Source of the DNA: Hippopus hippopus
Taxonomy: Eukaryota; Mollusca; Bivalvia; Cardiida; Cardiidae
Direction: 5' to 3'
Length of the DNA stretch: 64,000 nt
Assembly (NCBI GenBank): GCA_946811185.2
Contig: OX328104.1
Coordinates: 18,235,352-18,299,351, forward strand
Numbering within the stretch: the first letter of the stretch is position 1; each line of letters begins with the position of its first letter. Under the pieces are notes generated by a model that made no database searches, had not been told where the DNA came from, and saw only the letters and a program-made list of their open reading frames with translations. Positions 31,998-42,641 of the stretch are shown piece after piece. The position numbers and the translations under genes are program-made.

Positions 31998-33223
31998 ACA
32001 GGGCTTTTTTCCCCAAAAATTGGGAAGGGGCTTAGCCTCTCATTTTGGGAAATTCAAGCACGATTTTGGCCAAATTGGGAAAAATCAGACTGACTTTCAA
32101 GGTACATCAATAAAACAAATTAATTGCAGTGTACATACATACAGTAAATAGAAAGGTACAGAAATTTAATAAGTGAAACAAATTCAAGAGTCACACTTTA
32201 ACTGCTAAAACTATGGCCAAATATCTCGCAGCATTTGCACATACAGGCTTATAGCCCTTTTTAACACTTCTGTGGTACACCCATGGGTGCCGGAATCAAT
32301 ACTTTAGAAGAACTGCTTTCCAGCCATCATATGATACAAGGAAACCATTATCTGTGGAAGTTACAAGGCTAGGCTTGGATATTATAAACGGAGATGTAGA
32401 GTTTGCATCATGTGCAGTGATAATAAGTGTCTAGTCTTCAGACAAAGGGAGATCGGCGATGCCCGACAGAACCAGCACTTCAGATTGAGACTCAGTATGC
32501 GAAGATTTGATTACCTGTAGATCGATCAGCAAAGAATTTGAACCTTTCACGCCGAAATTAAAAAGGCTGCAGTGGCCTTTATCATCTGCAGCCCTTTTAA
32601 CAAACTTTTTGTAATGTTTCCCGGTTCTTGACATTTTACTTTGATACAGCGTGTTTGTTTAAATACATAGACTGCAACTGAGTAAGAATGTGTTCCACAA
32701 TGTTAAGTTAAAGAAAACTTCTTTTGTCAGCTGTAAGTTTTTACGAAAGACCAACATTTATATAACATGTCAAAGGATTTAATATTGAATGATAGGGAAA
32801 TCACAACAGCGTTCAGTCTACGTGCAGTGTTAAAATGTGCAAAAAATAACTCGGTTCGGTTAAGAATGGCTCCATTAAACAAACCAAATGGCGCCAAAAA
32901 AAACGCAACATTTCAGCCGTACTGCAACGCAGTCAGCTGAGTCATTTCGGTACAAATCAATAAAAAGCCTGCTTTCGGTTTCAATCACCGCTAAATAACT
33001 AAAGTTTTGTGTCTGGTCATTTGAAATAGCTTTTGAGAAATTGGTATTTTAACTTATTGGGAATTTCAGCATCATATTCTGAGAATTCTTCCTGCAAAAT
33101 TGGGAAATTCTTTCAGCAAAATTGGGTAATTCTTTCGCCATAATTGGGAAAAAATGATGCTTTTTGCAATTGGGAAGTCACCGAATATCGGCCTCAATTA
33201 TAGAAGGAAAAAAAGGCCTGCAG
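31998..33223. mobile_element. Nested element with CAGGSCTTTTTT ends
   Basis: The left CAGGGCTTTTTTCCCC and the inverted right CAGGCCTTTTTTTCC pair. Near each end, multiple ATTGGGAA(A) phrases recur. The CAGGG-type ends would suit hAT, but no target duplication could be confirmed, so the class is tentative. Confidence 0.55.
32431..32634 (-). CDS. Possible transposon-encoded 5' exon, 67 residues
   Basis: The open frame begins MSRTGKHYKKFVKRAADDKG then CSLFNFGVKGS and ends IADLPLSED. A basic start followed by an LFNFG phrase is reminiscent of the first exon of hAT-type transposases and associated proteins, but I do not recognise the family. It lies wholly inside the nested element at 31998-33223. 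No catalytic or zinc-finger residues are visible. It could be chance. Confidence 0.3.
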   Translation of the reverse strand: MSRTGKHYKKFVKRAADDKGHCSLFNFGVKGSNSLLIDLQVIKSSHTESQSEVLVLSGIADLPLSED

Positions 33224-33353
33224 GCTGCAGGAAACTTTGATTTATCGCAATAGTTTTCTAAAATAATCATGATAGTTATCTCGTAGCAGAGTAATGCCAC
33301 TATACTATAGTTACGTAAATTTTCTTCGTAACTACCTTAGTAAAACGGGGCCC

Positions 33354-34158
33354 TGGTAAACGAGCCTATGGACGAATAAGATCAGGGCCTAATATGCCAA
33401 GGGGCGAACAAGCCTGGAACCGAATAGAAACAGGGGTATGTCAGGGATGAAGGCTTGTTCCTTTCCATTTCAAATTGTTTGTCATCATTAATTCATTATC
33501 GATATATCAATGGGTTTTGCATACCTTTCGGACTGTCTCTATTTGATGTGTTTTTGGACTTTTGAAACTTTTCAACAGCAGGATTCTACTGCACGTGCAG
33601 TTTCGAACGCTTCCGCCAGCGTCGTTTCCGTTTCAGCTGGTGCCTGGTTTAGGGGACATTCGGCATACTTCGGGTGATCCGGTGATCAAGTGATGTAGGT
33701 ACGGAATCGGCCGAGTTGTGACGAGTGGTTTAGGGGCGGGACGAAATTTCGAAATCTTCCAATATCTACCCAAATCTTTCCCTTATCTATTCAAATCTTC
33801 CCCAAAAAGATTTTGTTAGATTTGGTAATTTCGCGTTGTCCACGGGGGCAGCACGAAATTCCGAAATCTTCCCCAAATCTCCCCTCATGTAACGAATACC
33901 ATTATAAAATGGACTAGAACTCTATTTTAAAGTAGATCGATTTCGAACTCCTATCTGCTTAAAAGATATAGATCTGAAGTGATTTCTTTTCCTTTTTCTT
34001 AGGATCGTCTTATTTTCAAAAGTTTTAACATCCGTAGGCCTTTAGTTAACATGTTTGGTGCTGAAGGAGTTAACGGCGGTACAGTGTTACTTTTCTCATT
34101 TTTCTATGATTTATTTGGTTTGTTTAACATAAACCATTTCCTCTCATCAAAATAGTTT
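33354..34158. other. Interval without recognised gene, locally GC-richer
   Basis: A locally GC-richer stretch (33590-33740) is followed by repeated AATCTTCCC(C) phrases and ACGAAATTTCGAAATCTTCC / ACGAAATTCCGAAATCTTCC at ~33750 and ~33853. No exon recognised. Confidence 0.4.
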
Positions 34159-34639
34159 GAGCTATAACTGGCAACAGGAGGTTTAATGCATCTGCAAAAA
34201 GTATCGACCCAGGTCAGCCTGCGCAGTCCGTGCAGGCTGACCCTGGTTGAAACTTTTTGCTTTTGATAACCTTTCTGCGTGTCAACAGGTCTACCATTCT
34301 ACCTTGTGATCAGTTGGTTGTTAGACAAAATCGGTTCTACAGATCCATATCTATCATGAGGAAAGTTGTCAGTGACTTGGAAAGAAAGCTGTGTCAGTAC
34401 TGGTGTGAGAAAGCCAGAGAATACATGCATGGGTGCAATGACCGCTGTGATATGACCTTAGCTGTTAAAACCGCCTGAAACTCTAATACAAACTTGTTTA
34501 TGAAAATTTTATAGAGCTATAGAGCTGAAACATAACCAACAAAAATTGATTCTACAGATCCGTATTCATGTGATGACTTGCCGCTTGGTATAACGCATCA
34601 CAGAAATGCATTTAACCCCCTCTTGCCAGAGCATGGCTC
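34159..34639 (+). repeat. GAGCCATGCTCTG-type MITE, split by a SINE-like fragment
   Basis: The left end is degenerate (GAGCTATAACTGGCAACAGG) and the right end is CTTGCCAGAGCATGGCTC. The core hairpin is CAGGTCAGCCTGCGCAG...GTGCAGGCTGACCCTG. TCTACAGATCCRTAT occurs on both sides of the inserted piece (34355-34550). Confidence 0.75.
34355..34482 (+). repeat. SINE fragment (S1-like body)
   Basis: GTCAGTGACTTGGAAAGAAA, GTACTGGTGTGAGAAAGCC and CGCTGTGATATGACC, then a TTAAAACCGCCTGAA tail. The tRNA head is absent. Confidence 0.6.
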
Positions 34640-34841
34640 ACTGGTTTGACTGCCTGTATGCACTAATTCAGGCCTTTCAACAGTATTGCAGAAATATCAT
34701 GACAACAATGCACTTAGGTATACTCATGCATAGTTTCATCAGACCGATAGGTCTATGATCAGAAAGCATATATTTGTGCAATCTGATCTTCATCTACACC
34801 ATTCGCAAAAGCTACCTATGTTGTTTATGTCAGTGTTAGGG

Positions 34842-35069
34842 TTAACCCTTTACCAGGCAATCCCGACTTTTATCGACCCTGAGAAAGAAGCCTATTGAAA
34901 ACATTGTGGGAAAAGGAGAAAATGCTGGTAACCAGCATTTTCTCCTTTTCCCACAATGTTTTCTACCCTTCCCAAACAAATTTTGATTTTTTTGCCACAT
35001 TTATTTTGTCGTTTGCAAATGCTTTCAATTTGGACAAATTTGAAATTCTGTTGTGTGGTAAAGAGTTAA
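34842..35069 (-). repeat. TTAA-hairpin MITE, full length (228 bp), perfect hairpin
   Basis: TTAACCCTTTACCAGGCAAT to TGTGTGGTAAAGAGTTAA. At least 31-nt perfect arms at 34899-34961 around one base. Confidence 0.95.
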
Positions 35070-35136
35070 ATAAGATTTTGGAAAACAAATATTCACGAAA
35101 CATTAAGTTTTCAAATTACCCTTGCCTATCATTATT

Positions 35137-35635
35137 GAGCCACGCTCTGTGAAATGTGGGTTTATATGCATCTTCAAAGAGTATCGACCCATGTCAGCCT
35201 GCGCAGTCCGCACAGGCTGACATGGGACAAAACTTTTTGCCATTTGGAAATTTTTTCAGCTTTTCCTTAGATCATTCTACCTCAAGATTCAGCCGTTTGT
35301 CAGAATGAATGGATTCTATGGATCCATAATTGTATGTGATGACTTGCTTGATTTAACCCTTTACCAACGACAAAATTTTAGACTTGTTCAAATTGAAAGC
35401 ATTTGCAGACGACAATATTAATGCGACTCAAAAATTGAAGTTTGTTTTGGGAAGGGTAGAAAACATTGTGGGAAATGGAGAAAATGCTGGTTACCAGCAT
35501 TTTCTCCTTTTCCCACAATGTTTTCAAAAGGCCTCTTCCACAGGGTTGTGAAAACCAGGGATTATTTGGTAAAGGGTTAATGAATCACGGTGATGAATTA
35601 AACCCAGAGCCAAGCTTTCCCAGAGCATGCGCTCA
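35137..35635 (+). repeat. GAGCCATGCTCTG-type MITE split by a TTAA-hairpin MITE
   Basis: GAGCCACGCTCTGTGAAATG starts it and CAGAGCATGCGCTCA ends it. The core hairpin is TGTCAGCCTGCGCAG...GCACAGGCTGACA. The TTAA-hairpin copy 35353-35580 sits at a TTAA within it. Confidence 0.82.
35353..35580 (+). repeat. TTAA-hairpin MITE, full length (228 bp), inside another MITE
   Basis: TTAACCCTTTACCAACGACA to ATTATTTGGTAAAGGGTTAA. Both sides read as one interrupted GAGCCATGCTCTG-type element, so TTAA is the duplicated target. Confidence 0.95.
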
Positions 35636-35740
35636 GCTATAAATACGATAAACAAAGTATTCAACCAAATTAATCACATATGCCATAGATTGAGCTTATC
35701 AATTCATTTTTATTATTTTCTATATGATTATGTAAATTTA

Positions 35741-35969
35741 TTCAACCCTTTCGCAAACAATAAATTCTGGACTCATCCAAATTCAAAACACCTGCAGATG
35801 ACAAAACTTAACTTGGAACGAATTATCTTAAGTTTCTAGATTGTGTAGGAAACATTGTGGGAAAAGGAGAAAATACCGGTTACCAGCATTATTTCCTTGT
35901 CCCACAATGTTTTTGACAGCTGTTTCTGCGAGGGTTATTAAAATTTGGGATTGTTTGGTAAAGGGTTAA
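35741..35969 (+). repeat. TTAA-hairpin MITE, full length (229 bp)
   Basis: TTCAACCCTTTCGCAAACAA (left TTAA mutated) to TTGTTTGGTAAAGGGTTAA. Centre CCGGTTACCAGC. Confidence 0.9.
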
Positions 35970-36109
35970 TAAGTATACTTTATCGATTGATAGGACAGCG
36001 TAGGTGCAATGACTAATACTAAGTATTGTGTGTATGGGCATTATGGGCTTTCCATTTAGATGAATGAAAAAATAAAAAGTCGTCTGGTACAGAGTTATGG
36101 ATTTAAGGT

Positions 36110-36215
36110 CTACTGCTCCTAACTCATTGGTAAATATCTTGTAACATCGACATTTTCGTAAAGGCTATTTGCCCAATCTCAGCAGCTTCCAAGAGTTAGG
36201 GGCCTTAGACCTTAA
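36110..36215. repeat. Single unit of the 15.9-kb duplication
   Basis: CATCGACATTTTCGTAAAGG, CCCAATCTCAGCAGCTTCC and AGTTAGGGGCC match 15990-16070. As there, a GAGCCATGCTCTG-type MITE follows at once. Confidence 0.72.
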
Positions 36216-36231
36216 GGCTGAATGAAGCAAT

Positions 36232-36480
36232 GAAGCCTTGATTCTGTGAAAAGCGGACTTGATGCATATGTAAAAAGTATCGACTCGGGTCATCCTGTCC
36301 AGTCCGAAACTTTTTGCTACGGGTCATTTTTATGAATGTCAAAGAACCAGTGTACCTCATGATTCAGTCGGTTGTTGTACAAAATGGATTCTATAGATCC
36401 ATAATTACATGTATGTGATGACTTGCGTGGTATCGTGCATCATGGAAATGCATTGAACCGGCTTTTCCAAAGCATGGTTC
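36232..36480 (+). repeat. GAGCCATGCTCTG-type MITE, core hairpin eroded
   Basis: TTGATGCATATGTAAAAAGT, GAACCAGTGTACCTCATGAT, ATGGATTCTATAGATCC and the right end CTTTTCCAAAGCATGGTTC. Confidence 0.75.
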
Positions 36481-37045
36481 ATTTTGAAATACATGCTTTC
36501 CGAGTTTAGTTTTAACATATTCATTTGTAATCATGAATTATAAAAGGATTGGGACGAAAGCTAACTAAAGCTTTTAAAGTCTCTCTCCAAAGTACAAATG
36601 GTCTATACAATAAATCTCAAAAGCTCTGAGTTTCACACAGAATGCGTATGTCCTACGACAGTCACATAGCAGCATTTTTTATTGATCATTCGATAAATAT
36701 TGACATATTACTATTTTTTGAAAAAAAAAAATCCAAAAAACACAAGGACCTGCACGGAAGCTGTCAATTTAAGATCGTGCCAGATGATAACAACCCGGAC
36801 ATATTGATAATGTGTCTGTCATTAAGGTCACGTGCTCGTGATTTGTGACATAATCACGGGCGGTAACAAAGCTCATAAATTACAAGAATGTCTCTATTTT
36901 GGGTAAAACAAAACCCAAGTGTCAGTCAGAAATGACAAAAGAATGATAAGAGTTATGTTTTCAGATGGGAATATCCTTAAATGTGTGTTGCCCATGCCTA
37001 TCGCCAGAGCCTGATCTGCGTCCGCATGAAATAATGTAAGGTCCT
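36481..37045. other. Interval without recognised gene
   Basis: AT-rich, with an A-run near 36720. No coding or repeat signal beyond low complexity. Confidence 0.35.
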
Positions 37046-37050
37046 CACCA

Positions 37051-37470
37051 GGGCCCGGTTTCATGAAATAAAACTTAAGTCTCTTACTGTGCTCAAACCC
37101 GGACACGGACACATTTTCTGACTTAAATTGAGTTCGCTATTTGAGATGCACTTCACTAGTATGAACAGACTCAAGTAATTTTCTCAAATCCTGATCTGAC
37201 ACAACATGTCACACTCAACTCGGCAAAAAAAAAAAGAACTTAATTCAGTTAATAGACATACGTCCATTAATTTGCCAAGATGAGTAAAAAATTGTACTAC
37301 TGTAGACTTTGAAACGTTAGTACAGTTTGTTTATGTTATTGAAATGCGTCTCAAATAACAAACTCGAAAGTCAGAAAATTAGTCCTTTAGTGGATTTGAG
37401 CAAAATAAGAGACTGAAGCTTTTTTTCTTGAAAATGAGACTAGATGACAAAATTCATGTTAACCCGGTCC
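37051..37470. mobile_element. Foldback element with CCCGGTTTCATGAA-like ends
   Basis: The left GGGCCCGGTTTCATGAA and the inverted right GGACCGGGTTAACATGAA are similar. Inside, TAAGTCTCTTACTGTGCTCA is mirrored by TGAGCAAAATAAGAGACTGA. No coding. Confidence 0.62.
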
Positions 37471-37732
37471 AAATCCAAGCCATTTGCATTTGTAGATGAC
37501 AAATTCAGTTTAGCTTGAACGGTGATTTCTGCCTTTAGCTTTTTACCAAACAACAAAATTTTAGACCTGTAAAGTTTAACGACGTATATCAGAAATGTTC
37601 ACGTGCATCCCACTGTGCATTTGTTTTTGTCATGGATAGCGAGTCAAAAATGTATTTTTCGCACATATGGTAATACTATTGATGCACTGAAACAAGTAGC
37701 ACTTCCTTCAGGTAGTATTAGTAAAAAGAAAA

Positions 37733-38207
37733 CTAGAGGCCCTTGAGGGCCTGAATTCGCTCTACTGGCTGTAATTTAGCTTTTTCTTCCTAACATACAT
37801 TATGAATTAATGATGCAAAAAGGAAAAAGACAAAAAAAAAAAATAGTTGGCTTGAACCCACTAGGACAGCATAAGTAGGCATGGTGAATTGAACAAAAAG
37901 AGAAAAAAAATGAGTAGTAATTTCTCAAAACCAATTGCTTGGAATCAAGCCAAATTTCACTGCCTAAACAAGAAATAGAAATTTTCAACTTCAAATGGCT
38001 ACTTTTCCCATACCTAATGTCGGATTTTTTTCAAAATCAGTAAGGCTCAAGCTATTGATCAGGTAAACAAACTGTGCAAGTTTCATGAAAATCCGACCAC
38101 AAATGCCGACCCTATCGCGTAAACAAGAAAAAGACTAACGGATGGATGGACAGACAGAAACCATACTATGACATAAGCTCTGCTGGCTTTCAGCCAATAG
38201 AGCTAAA
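37733..38207 (-). repeat. Element with AGAGGCCCTTGAGGGCCT end
   Basis: The left end is ACTAGAGGCCCTTGAGGGCC with GCTCTACTGGCTG. The right end has GGATGGATGGACAGACAGA then CTCTGCTGGCTTTCAGCC and AATAGAGCTAAAA. Same architecture as the gggccatgatggccc elements but with a different terminal palindrome. Confidence 0.6.
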
Positions 38208-38435
38208 AAAAGAAAAAATGTCAGATAATCAAGATTTACATAAGTTTTTAATCAGTTGCAAATGCATTTTGGATTTTTCAAGAATCGCTGAGCATGATAT
38301 CAAATAATGATGTGTCAAATTGTACAAACGAAAGAAATACTCATTTTCAACCTGATGAACCAAGTTGTTGATATAATAGATTACAGCGTTGAACTAGTCT
38401 ATGACCGAGTCTTTCAACTTAGTAATTTGGACTAA

Positions 38436-39149
38436 AGCCATGGTCACACCTTACATAGTTAACCGTAGTGGGATATGACCATAGATGGCCGTAGTTGAAC
38501 ATATTAAGCTAAGTTGAACGTAGTTGCATGTAGCTAACCGTAGTTCAATGTAGTTATGAATGTGGTTTGAACTTATGATTTGCCCATAGTAAGCGCATAA
38601 TTTTTGAACATGTTCAAAAATTTGTTGCGGTTAACTACGATGTTGTGACCCTACTGTGACCATAGTTTGAATGTAGTTGACCACAGTTAACCATAATTGA
38701 CCCTACTTAACCCTAGTGTGTTTAGTACGGTCAACTACGACCAACTACGGTAATACCCCACTACAGTCAACTACGTAAGATGTGACAGTGGTTAAAGTAC
38801 TATGACTGCAGCTTTCCCGTACAGGCACAACCACAATGTTTTACCGTAGCTTAATGCAGTTGACGGTAATTTACCATAGTTGTGCATACTTAGGACGTAG
38901 TTCATACGTAGTTATTCATAGTTAAACGTAGTAATACCCTAGTTAACCATAGCCACTTTGCACGCAGTTGAATGTAGTTAACCGTACTTACACATAGTTC
39001 AACTTGACTTTCTATGTTTCCTCTTTTTGCCAATTTTGAACCTACTTCGAACCTCCTTCAACCTAGTTGACCGTAGTAACACTACAGCAGACTACGTTTG
39101 AAATGACCTACGGACAACTACGTGCATGACCGTAAATGTGACCATGGCT
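38436..39149. mobile_element. AGCCATGGTCACA-ended element filled with a degenerate ~11-bp repeat
   Basis: The ends AGCCATGGTCACACCTTAC and (inverted right) AGCCATGGTCACATTTACG match. The ~700 bp between are almost entirely variants of GTAGTTAACCGTAGTT and its complement (AACTACGGTCAACTACG), in blocks that switch strand. No coding. Confidence 0.78.
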
Positions 39150-39236
39150 ATAAGCACTACAGTTCATGTTTTAACCTTGCAGATTTCTTCTACCAAATCA
39201 AATTTCATGGCACAATCACTGTTTTGGAAGTGGAAT

Positions 39237-39470
39237 CGATTCTTTACCAAACAACATAATTTTAGACATGACAAAGTTGAAAGCATTTGCAGACAACAAA
39301 ACAAATGTGGCTCAAAGTATGGTATTTGTCTCTGAAAGGGTATAAAACATTGTGGGAAAAGGAGAAAATGCTGGTTACCAGCATTTTCTCCTTTTCCCAC
39401 AAGGTTTTTAAAAGCATTCTTGCCAGGATAAGTAAAATATGAGGTATGGGGTAGACTGGGAAAGGGTTAA
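39237..39470 (+). repeat. TTAA-hairpin MITE, near full length
   Basis: ATTCTTTACCAAACAACATA to GACTGGGAAAGGGTTAA. Hairpin centre GCTGGTTACCAGC with well-matched arms. Confidence 0.9.
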
Positions 39471-39494
39471 AACTCTTGCAAACCGGATTATTTA

Positions 39495-40023
39495 TTTAAC
39501 CCTTTACCTTAACCCTCTCCCCCCTTTTTGGTGTCAGAAGGATTGATATGTGACCAAGGCAATTTCTAACTGAAATAATGGTCATTTTTCTCTAACGGTT
39601 TTCGAGTTATAGAGTGGACACAAAAGTGTATGTAAAATGAGTAAGGAAAATAATCAAAGGGAAATAACTCAAAAAATATACAAGCCAGAGTTATGGTTCT
39701 TGTGCATGACACTTTGTCTCATGGTGCTTTACAAATGTGTGAAGTTTTATCAAAATATCTTAAAAGGTTTTCGAGTTATAGAGCAGACACGATTTGTGAC
39801 AGAAAAGAATCAAAGGGAAATAACTTGAAAAATACACAAGTCAGAGTTATGGTTCTTGTGCATGACACTTTGTCTCATGGTGCTTTACAAATGTGTGAAG
39901 TTTTATCAAAACATCTTAAAAGGTTTTTGAGTTATAGAGCAAACACGATTTGTGACAGACAGACAGATGGACGCACAGGGAAAAACAATATGTCTCCCGA
40001 CCCTGACGGGAGGGAGACATAAT
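39495..40023. repeat. Tandem-unit element, ~157-bp units
   Basis: AATCAAAGGGAAATAACT occurs at 39651 and 39807, and AGAGTTATGGTTCTTGTGC follows each, giving two and a part units. The right end is the hairpin ATGTCTCCCGACCCTGACGG then GAGGGAGACAT. The unit shares 'AAAGGGAAATAACTCAAA' with the arrays at 53.2 and 62.6 kb. Confidence 0.75.
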
Positions 40024-40047
40024 TATGGTAAGTTAGCAATTAGATTC

Positions 40048-40302
40048 GAGCCATGCTCTGCCAAAAGGGGGTTTAATGCATCTGCAAAAAGTATGGAGCC
40101 ATGCCAGCCTGCGCAGTTAGCACAGGCTGACATGGGTCGAAACTTTTTGCTATTTGTAAATTTTCTGCATATCAAAGAACCAGTCTACCTCATGATTTAG
40201 TTTGTTGTTAGAAAATATAGATTTTATGGATCTATGTGATGACTTGCTTGGTATGATGCATCATAGGGATGCATTTAGCCCTTTTTTGCCAGAGTGTGGC
40301 TA
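40048..40302 (+). repeat. GAGCCATGCTCTG-type MITE, full length (~255 bp)
   Basis: GAGCCATGCTCTGCCAAAAG to CTTTTTTGCCAGAGTGTGGC, ~30-bp inverted ends. Core hairpin CCAGCCTGCGCAG...AGCACAGGCTG between GCAAAAAGT and ACTTTTTGC. Best reference copy of this family in the window. Confidence 0.9.
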
Positions 40303-41211
40303 AATTTAGGACAAGTGGTTGAAATGGAACCATGAAGCACTCAATGCAATACCATAGAAGTGTAACTTTTTACTTCCCTCAAGCTTGAAGTTGGTGCAAA
40401 TGTTTAGGAAAAAAGAGTAATTGCTCCTTAACATAAAGTAATAAGTACTTTTCCTGCAACATTTTTTAAACATAAGATAAAGTGATATATTGTCCTGTCT
40501 TTTAAGTGTTTTTTCCTTGCAGTGTACTGTCATATTTTTACCTCAATATGAAACTTAGCCCTTGCATTTTTGGTGGGTCAAAAGTATCAATATTAAGACA
40601 TTAGATACAACCCATGATTATCCCTGAGGTTTGTTCTACAAATTGATTGCATTTTCTCTCTCAGAGCTATTTGACAGCATACTGATCATTAGCACTATAC
40701 AACAGCAGAAAAGAACATATGTTTCCTTATCAATACAGAACTAGGATCATTATTGGAAAGAAAAAGAGAGATAGAAAAAAGTACATATATTAAAGATACA
40801 TCTTTACCCGTTTATATGCAGTTTTTTTTAACCAATTTTATTTTCATATTATGAAACTATAAGTATTCTTGTATCTTCATGCCAAATGTTGCCCCTGACA
40901 GTTGCAAGGTTGCACAGGTTACAACAGATAGAAAACACATTTCATTCTCTGGAGGCTATCCGAAGACATCACAGCCACAGTTTAAATCTAAGACAAATCC
41001 CTTGAGTTTCTTTATCCCATACACGTTATATCGATGTTTTATCTACGTTTACAAATCTTTCTAGATTCTACACACACTGTCAAGTTTAAACAGCATTTGT
41101 TTACTCCCTTGCTGTAAATATGTATCTTTAATCCTTTCTCTTGAACCCTGTACATCAGACATGAATAGTTAAATGTGTTCTCCAATTTCTTCACAGTGCT
41201 ATTTTCATATT
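40302..41211. other. Interval without recognised gene
   Basis: It includes the dispersed repeat block at 40795-40935 (GTATCTTCATGCCAAATGTT). Otherwise unassigned. Confidence 0.35.
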
Positions 41212-41444
41212 ATGCCTTTACCACACCATGTAGAGTTTTAACAACCTAGGGAAGGAAGGTTTTTGAAAACATTTTGGGAAAAGGAGAAAATGCTGGTAAT
41301 CTGCATTTTCTCCTTTTCCTACAATGTTTTCTACCCAAACAGAAGACAATTTCATCGTTTGAATCATATTTACCAGTAATTTGTGGCCTGCAAGCGCTTT
41401 AAACTTCGATGAGTCTGTCATTTTGTTGTATGATAAAGAGTGAA
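41212..41444 (-). repeat. TTAA-hairpin MITE, near full length
   Basis: GCCTTTACCACACCATGTAG to TTGTATGATAAAGAGTGAA. Centre GCTGGTAATCTGC. It abuts the next copy at a shared, mutated TTAA (TGAA). Confidence 0.85.
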
Positions 41445-41669
41445 CCCTTTACCAAACAAAAAGTGTTGGATTATTCCAAATCTTAAGTATCTAAAGATGA
41501 CAAATTCAAAAACTGATACAAATGAACTGAAGTTCTTTGATAGGAGAGAAAACATTTTGGGAAAAGGAGAAAATGCTGGTTACCAGCATTTTCTCCTTTT
41601 CCCACAATGATTTCAAAAGTCCTCTTCCTCAGGGTCATTAAAACTCGGGATTGTGTGATAAAGGGTTGA
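41441..41669 (+). repeat. TTAA-hairpin MITE, near full length (229 bp)
   Basis: TGAACCCTTTACCAAACAAA to TTGTGTGATAAAGGGTTGA. Long arms with two mismatches. Confidence 0.9.
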
Positions 41670-42107
41670 GTGGTCCAGCTATTGCAATGATAGGGCTTAG
41701 TGTCAAAGCGTCTCACTTTAACAATGGACAATGTATATAGTCTGATCTTGATCTACACTGACCCCAGACAACTTGCTGTAATGGGCAGCCTTGATGCATA
41801 AACAAAGAGCTTTTGGATACATTTAAAAAAAAATTCTCAAAAAAGCAATTCTCCTTTTTGCCACATTGAAATAGCAATGTTTCGAAACTTAAGGTCCAAC
41901 AATGTTCATTTCAATTGATTCTCAAATGGTTAAAAACAGAATTCCATTCTGACAGGTTATATCATTTTCCAATGTTAAATTATATTTTTACCATTTTCGC
42001 TGTTCAAACATACAAACAAACTTAATGAATTCGTTTTTGAGAAAAAGTTGCCCAATAATCCTGCCGTGGAGAACGCTTACTTTGAGGTCAAAAGACTTTG
42101 ATATCAT

Positions 42108-42335
42108 GTTATCTCTTTACCAAACAGTCACGACTTTTAATGACCTTGAAGAAGGCTTTTGAAAACATTGAGGGAAAAGAGAAAATGCTGGTAACCAGCA
42201 TTTTCTCCTTTTCCCACAATATTTTCTACCCTTTCATGGCCAAAAAGCATAATTCCTGCAACACCTAAATCATTGTCTGCTTCTGCTTGCAACTTGGAGG
42301 ACTCCAAATTTTTGTCATTTGAAGTGTTTGGGGTT
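42108..42335 (-). repeat. TTAA-hairpin MITE
   Basis: TTATCTCTTTACCAAACAGT, centre GCTGGTAACCAGC, TTTGTCATTTGAAGTGTTTG. It lies ~160 bases downstream of the TARS1 stop, so it may be part of the 3' UTR. Confidence 0.82.
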
Positions 42336-42492
42336 ATTTAGTGCAAATTCTCTTTGAAAGCCTAATAAATTTCTATGAAACAGAACTTAATTATAAATAT
42401 TGCATTCATGTTACACAAATCTACACCAACAGAGAAATAACTAACAGAAGTCCTTTTAAAAAGTACAACATAATGATCTTGGTGCGCTAAGC

Positions 42493-42641
42493 CTAGAACT
42501 GCTCTTCTGCATTTGGACAGAAAGTATCGTGTAACTCTGTGAATTTCTCAATGATCTTCTCCACTGAGTGCTCTCCATGTACCTTGTTGTCTCGAGTACG
42601 TATATTTGCAGTCCCATTCTCTTTTTCTTTCTCACCAACAA
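42493..42641 (-). CDS. TARS1: TARS1 terminal exon with stop codon
   Basis: 149 nt from a long T-run acceptor (TTTTTTTTAG) to TAG at 42493-42495. Encodes [37 protein letters not shown] and a tail ending [18 protein letters not shown] is the conserved end of the anticodon-binding domain, and the C-terminus ends in the same acidic/aromatic fashion as vertebrate TARS1. Confidence 0.96.

Larger units (their letters stand above)
31926..33353. mobile_element. TIR element with GGGCCCCGTTTTACT ends
   Basis: The left GGGCCCCGTTTTACTGAAGT matches the inverted right GGGCCCCGTTTTACTAAGGT, and homology continues for ~40 bp. 1.43 kb. It carries a second element inside (about 32000-33222). Confidence 0.75.

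Noticed and set aside
34895..35152. Open frames such as the one reading KMLVTSIFSFSHNVFYP, and many similar ones (NAGYQHFLLFPQCF) across the window
   Set aside because: They are translations of the palindromic MITE and its flanks in both orientations. The same peptides recur at every copy and end arbitrarily. They are not genes, though they could be mis-annotated as a repeated hypothetical protein.
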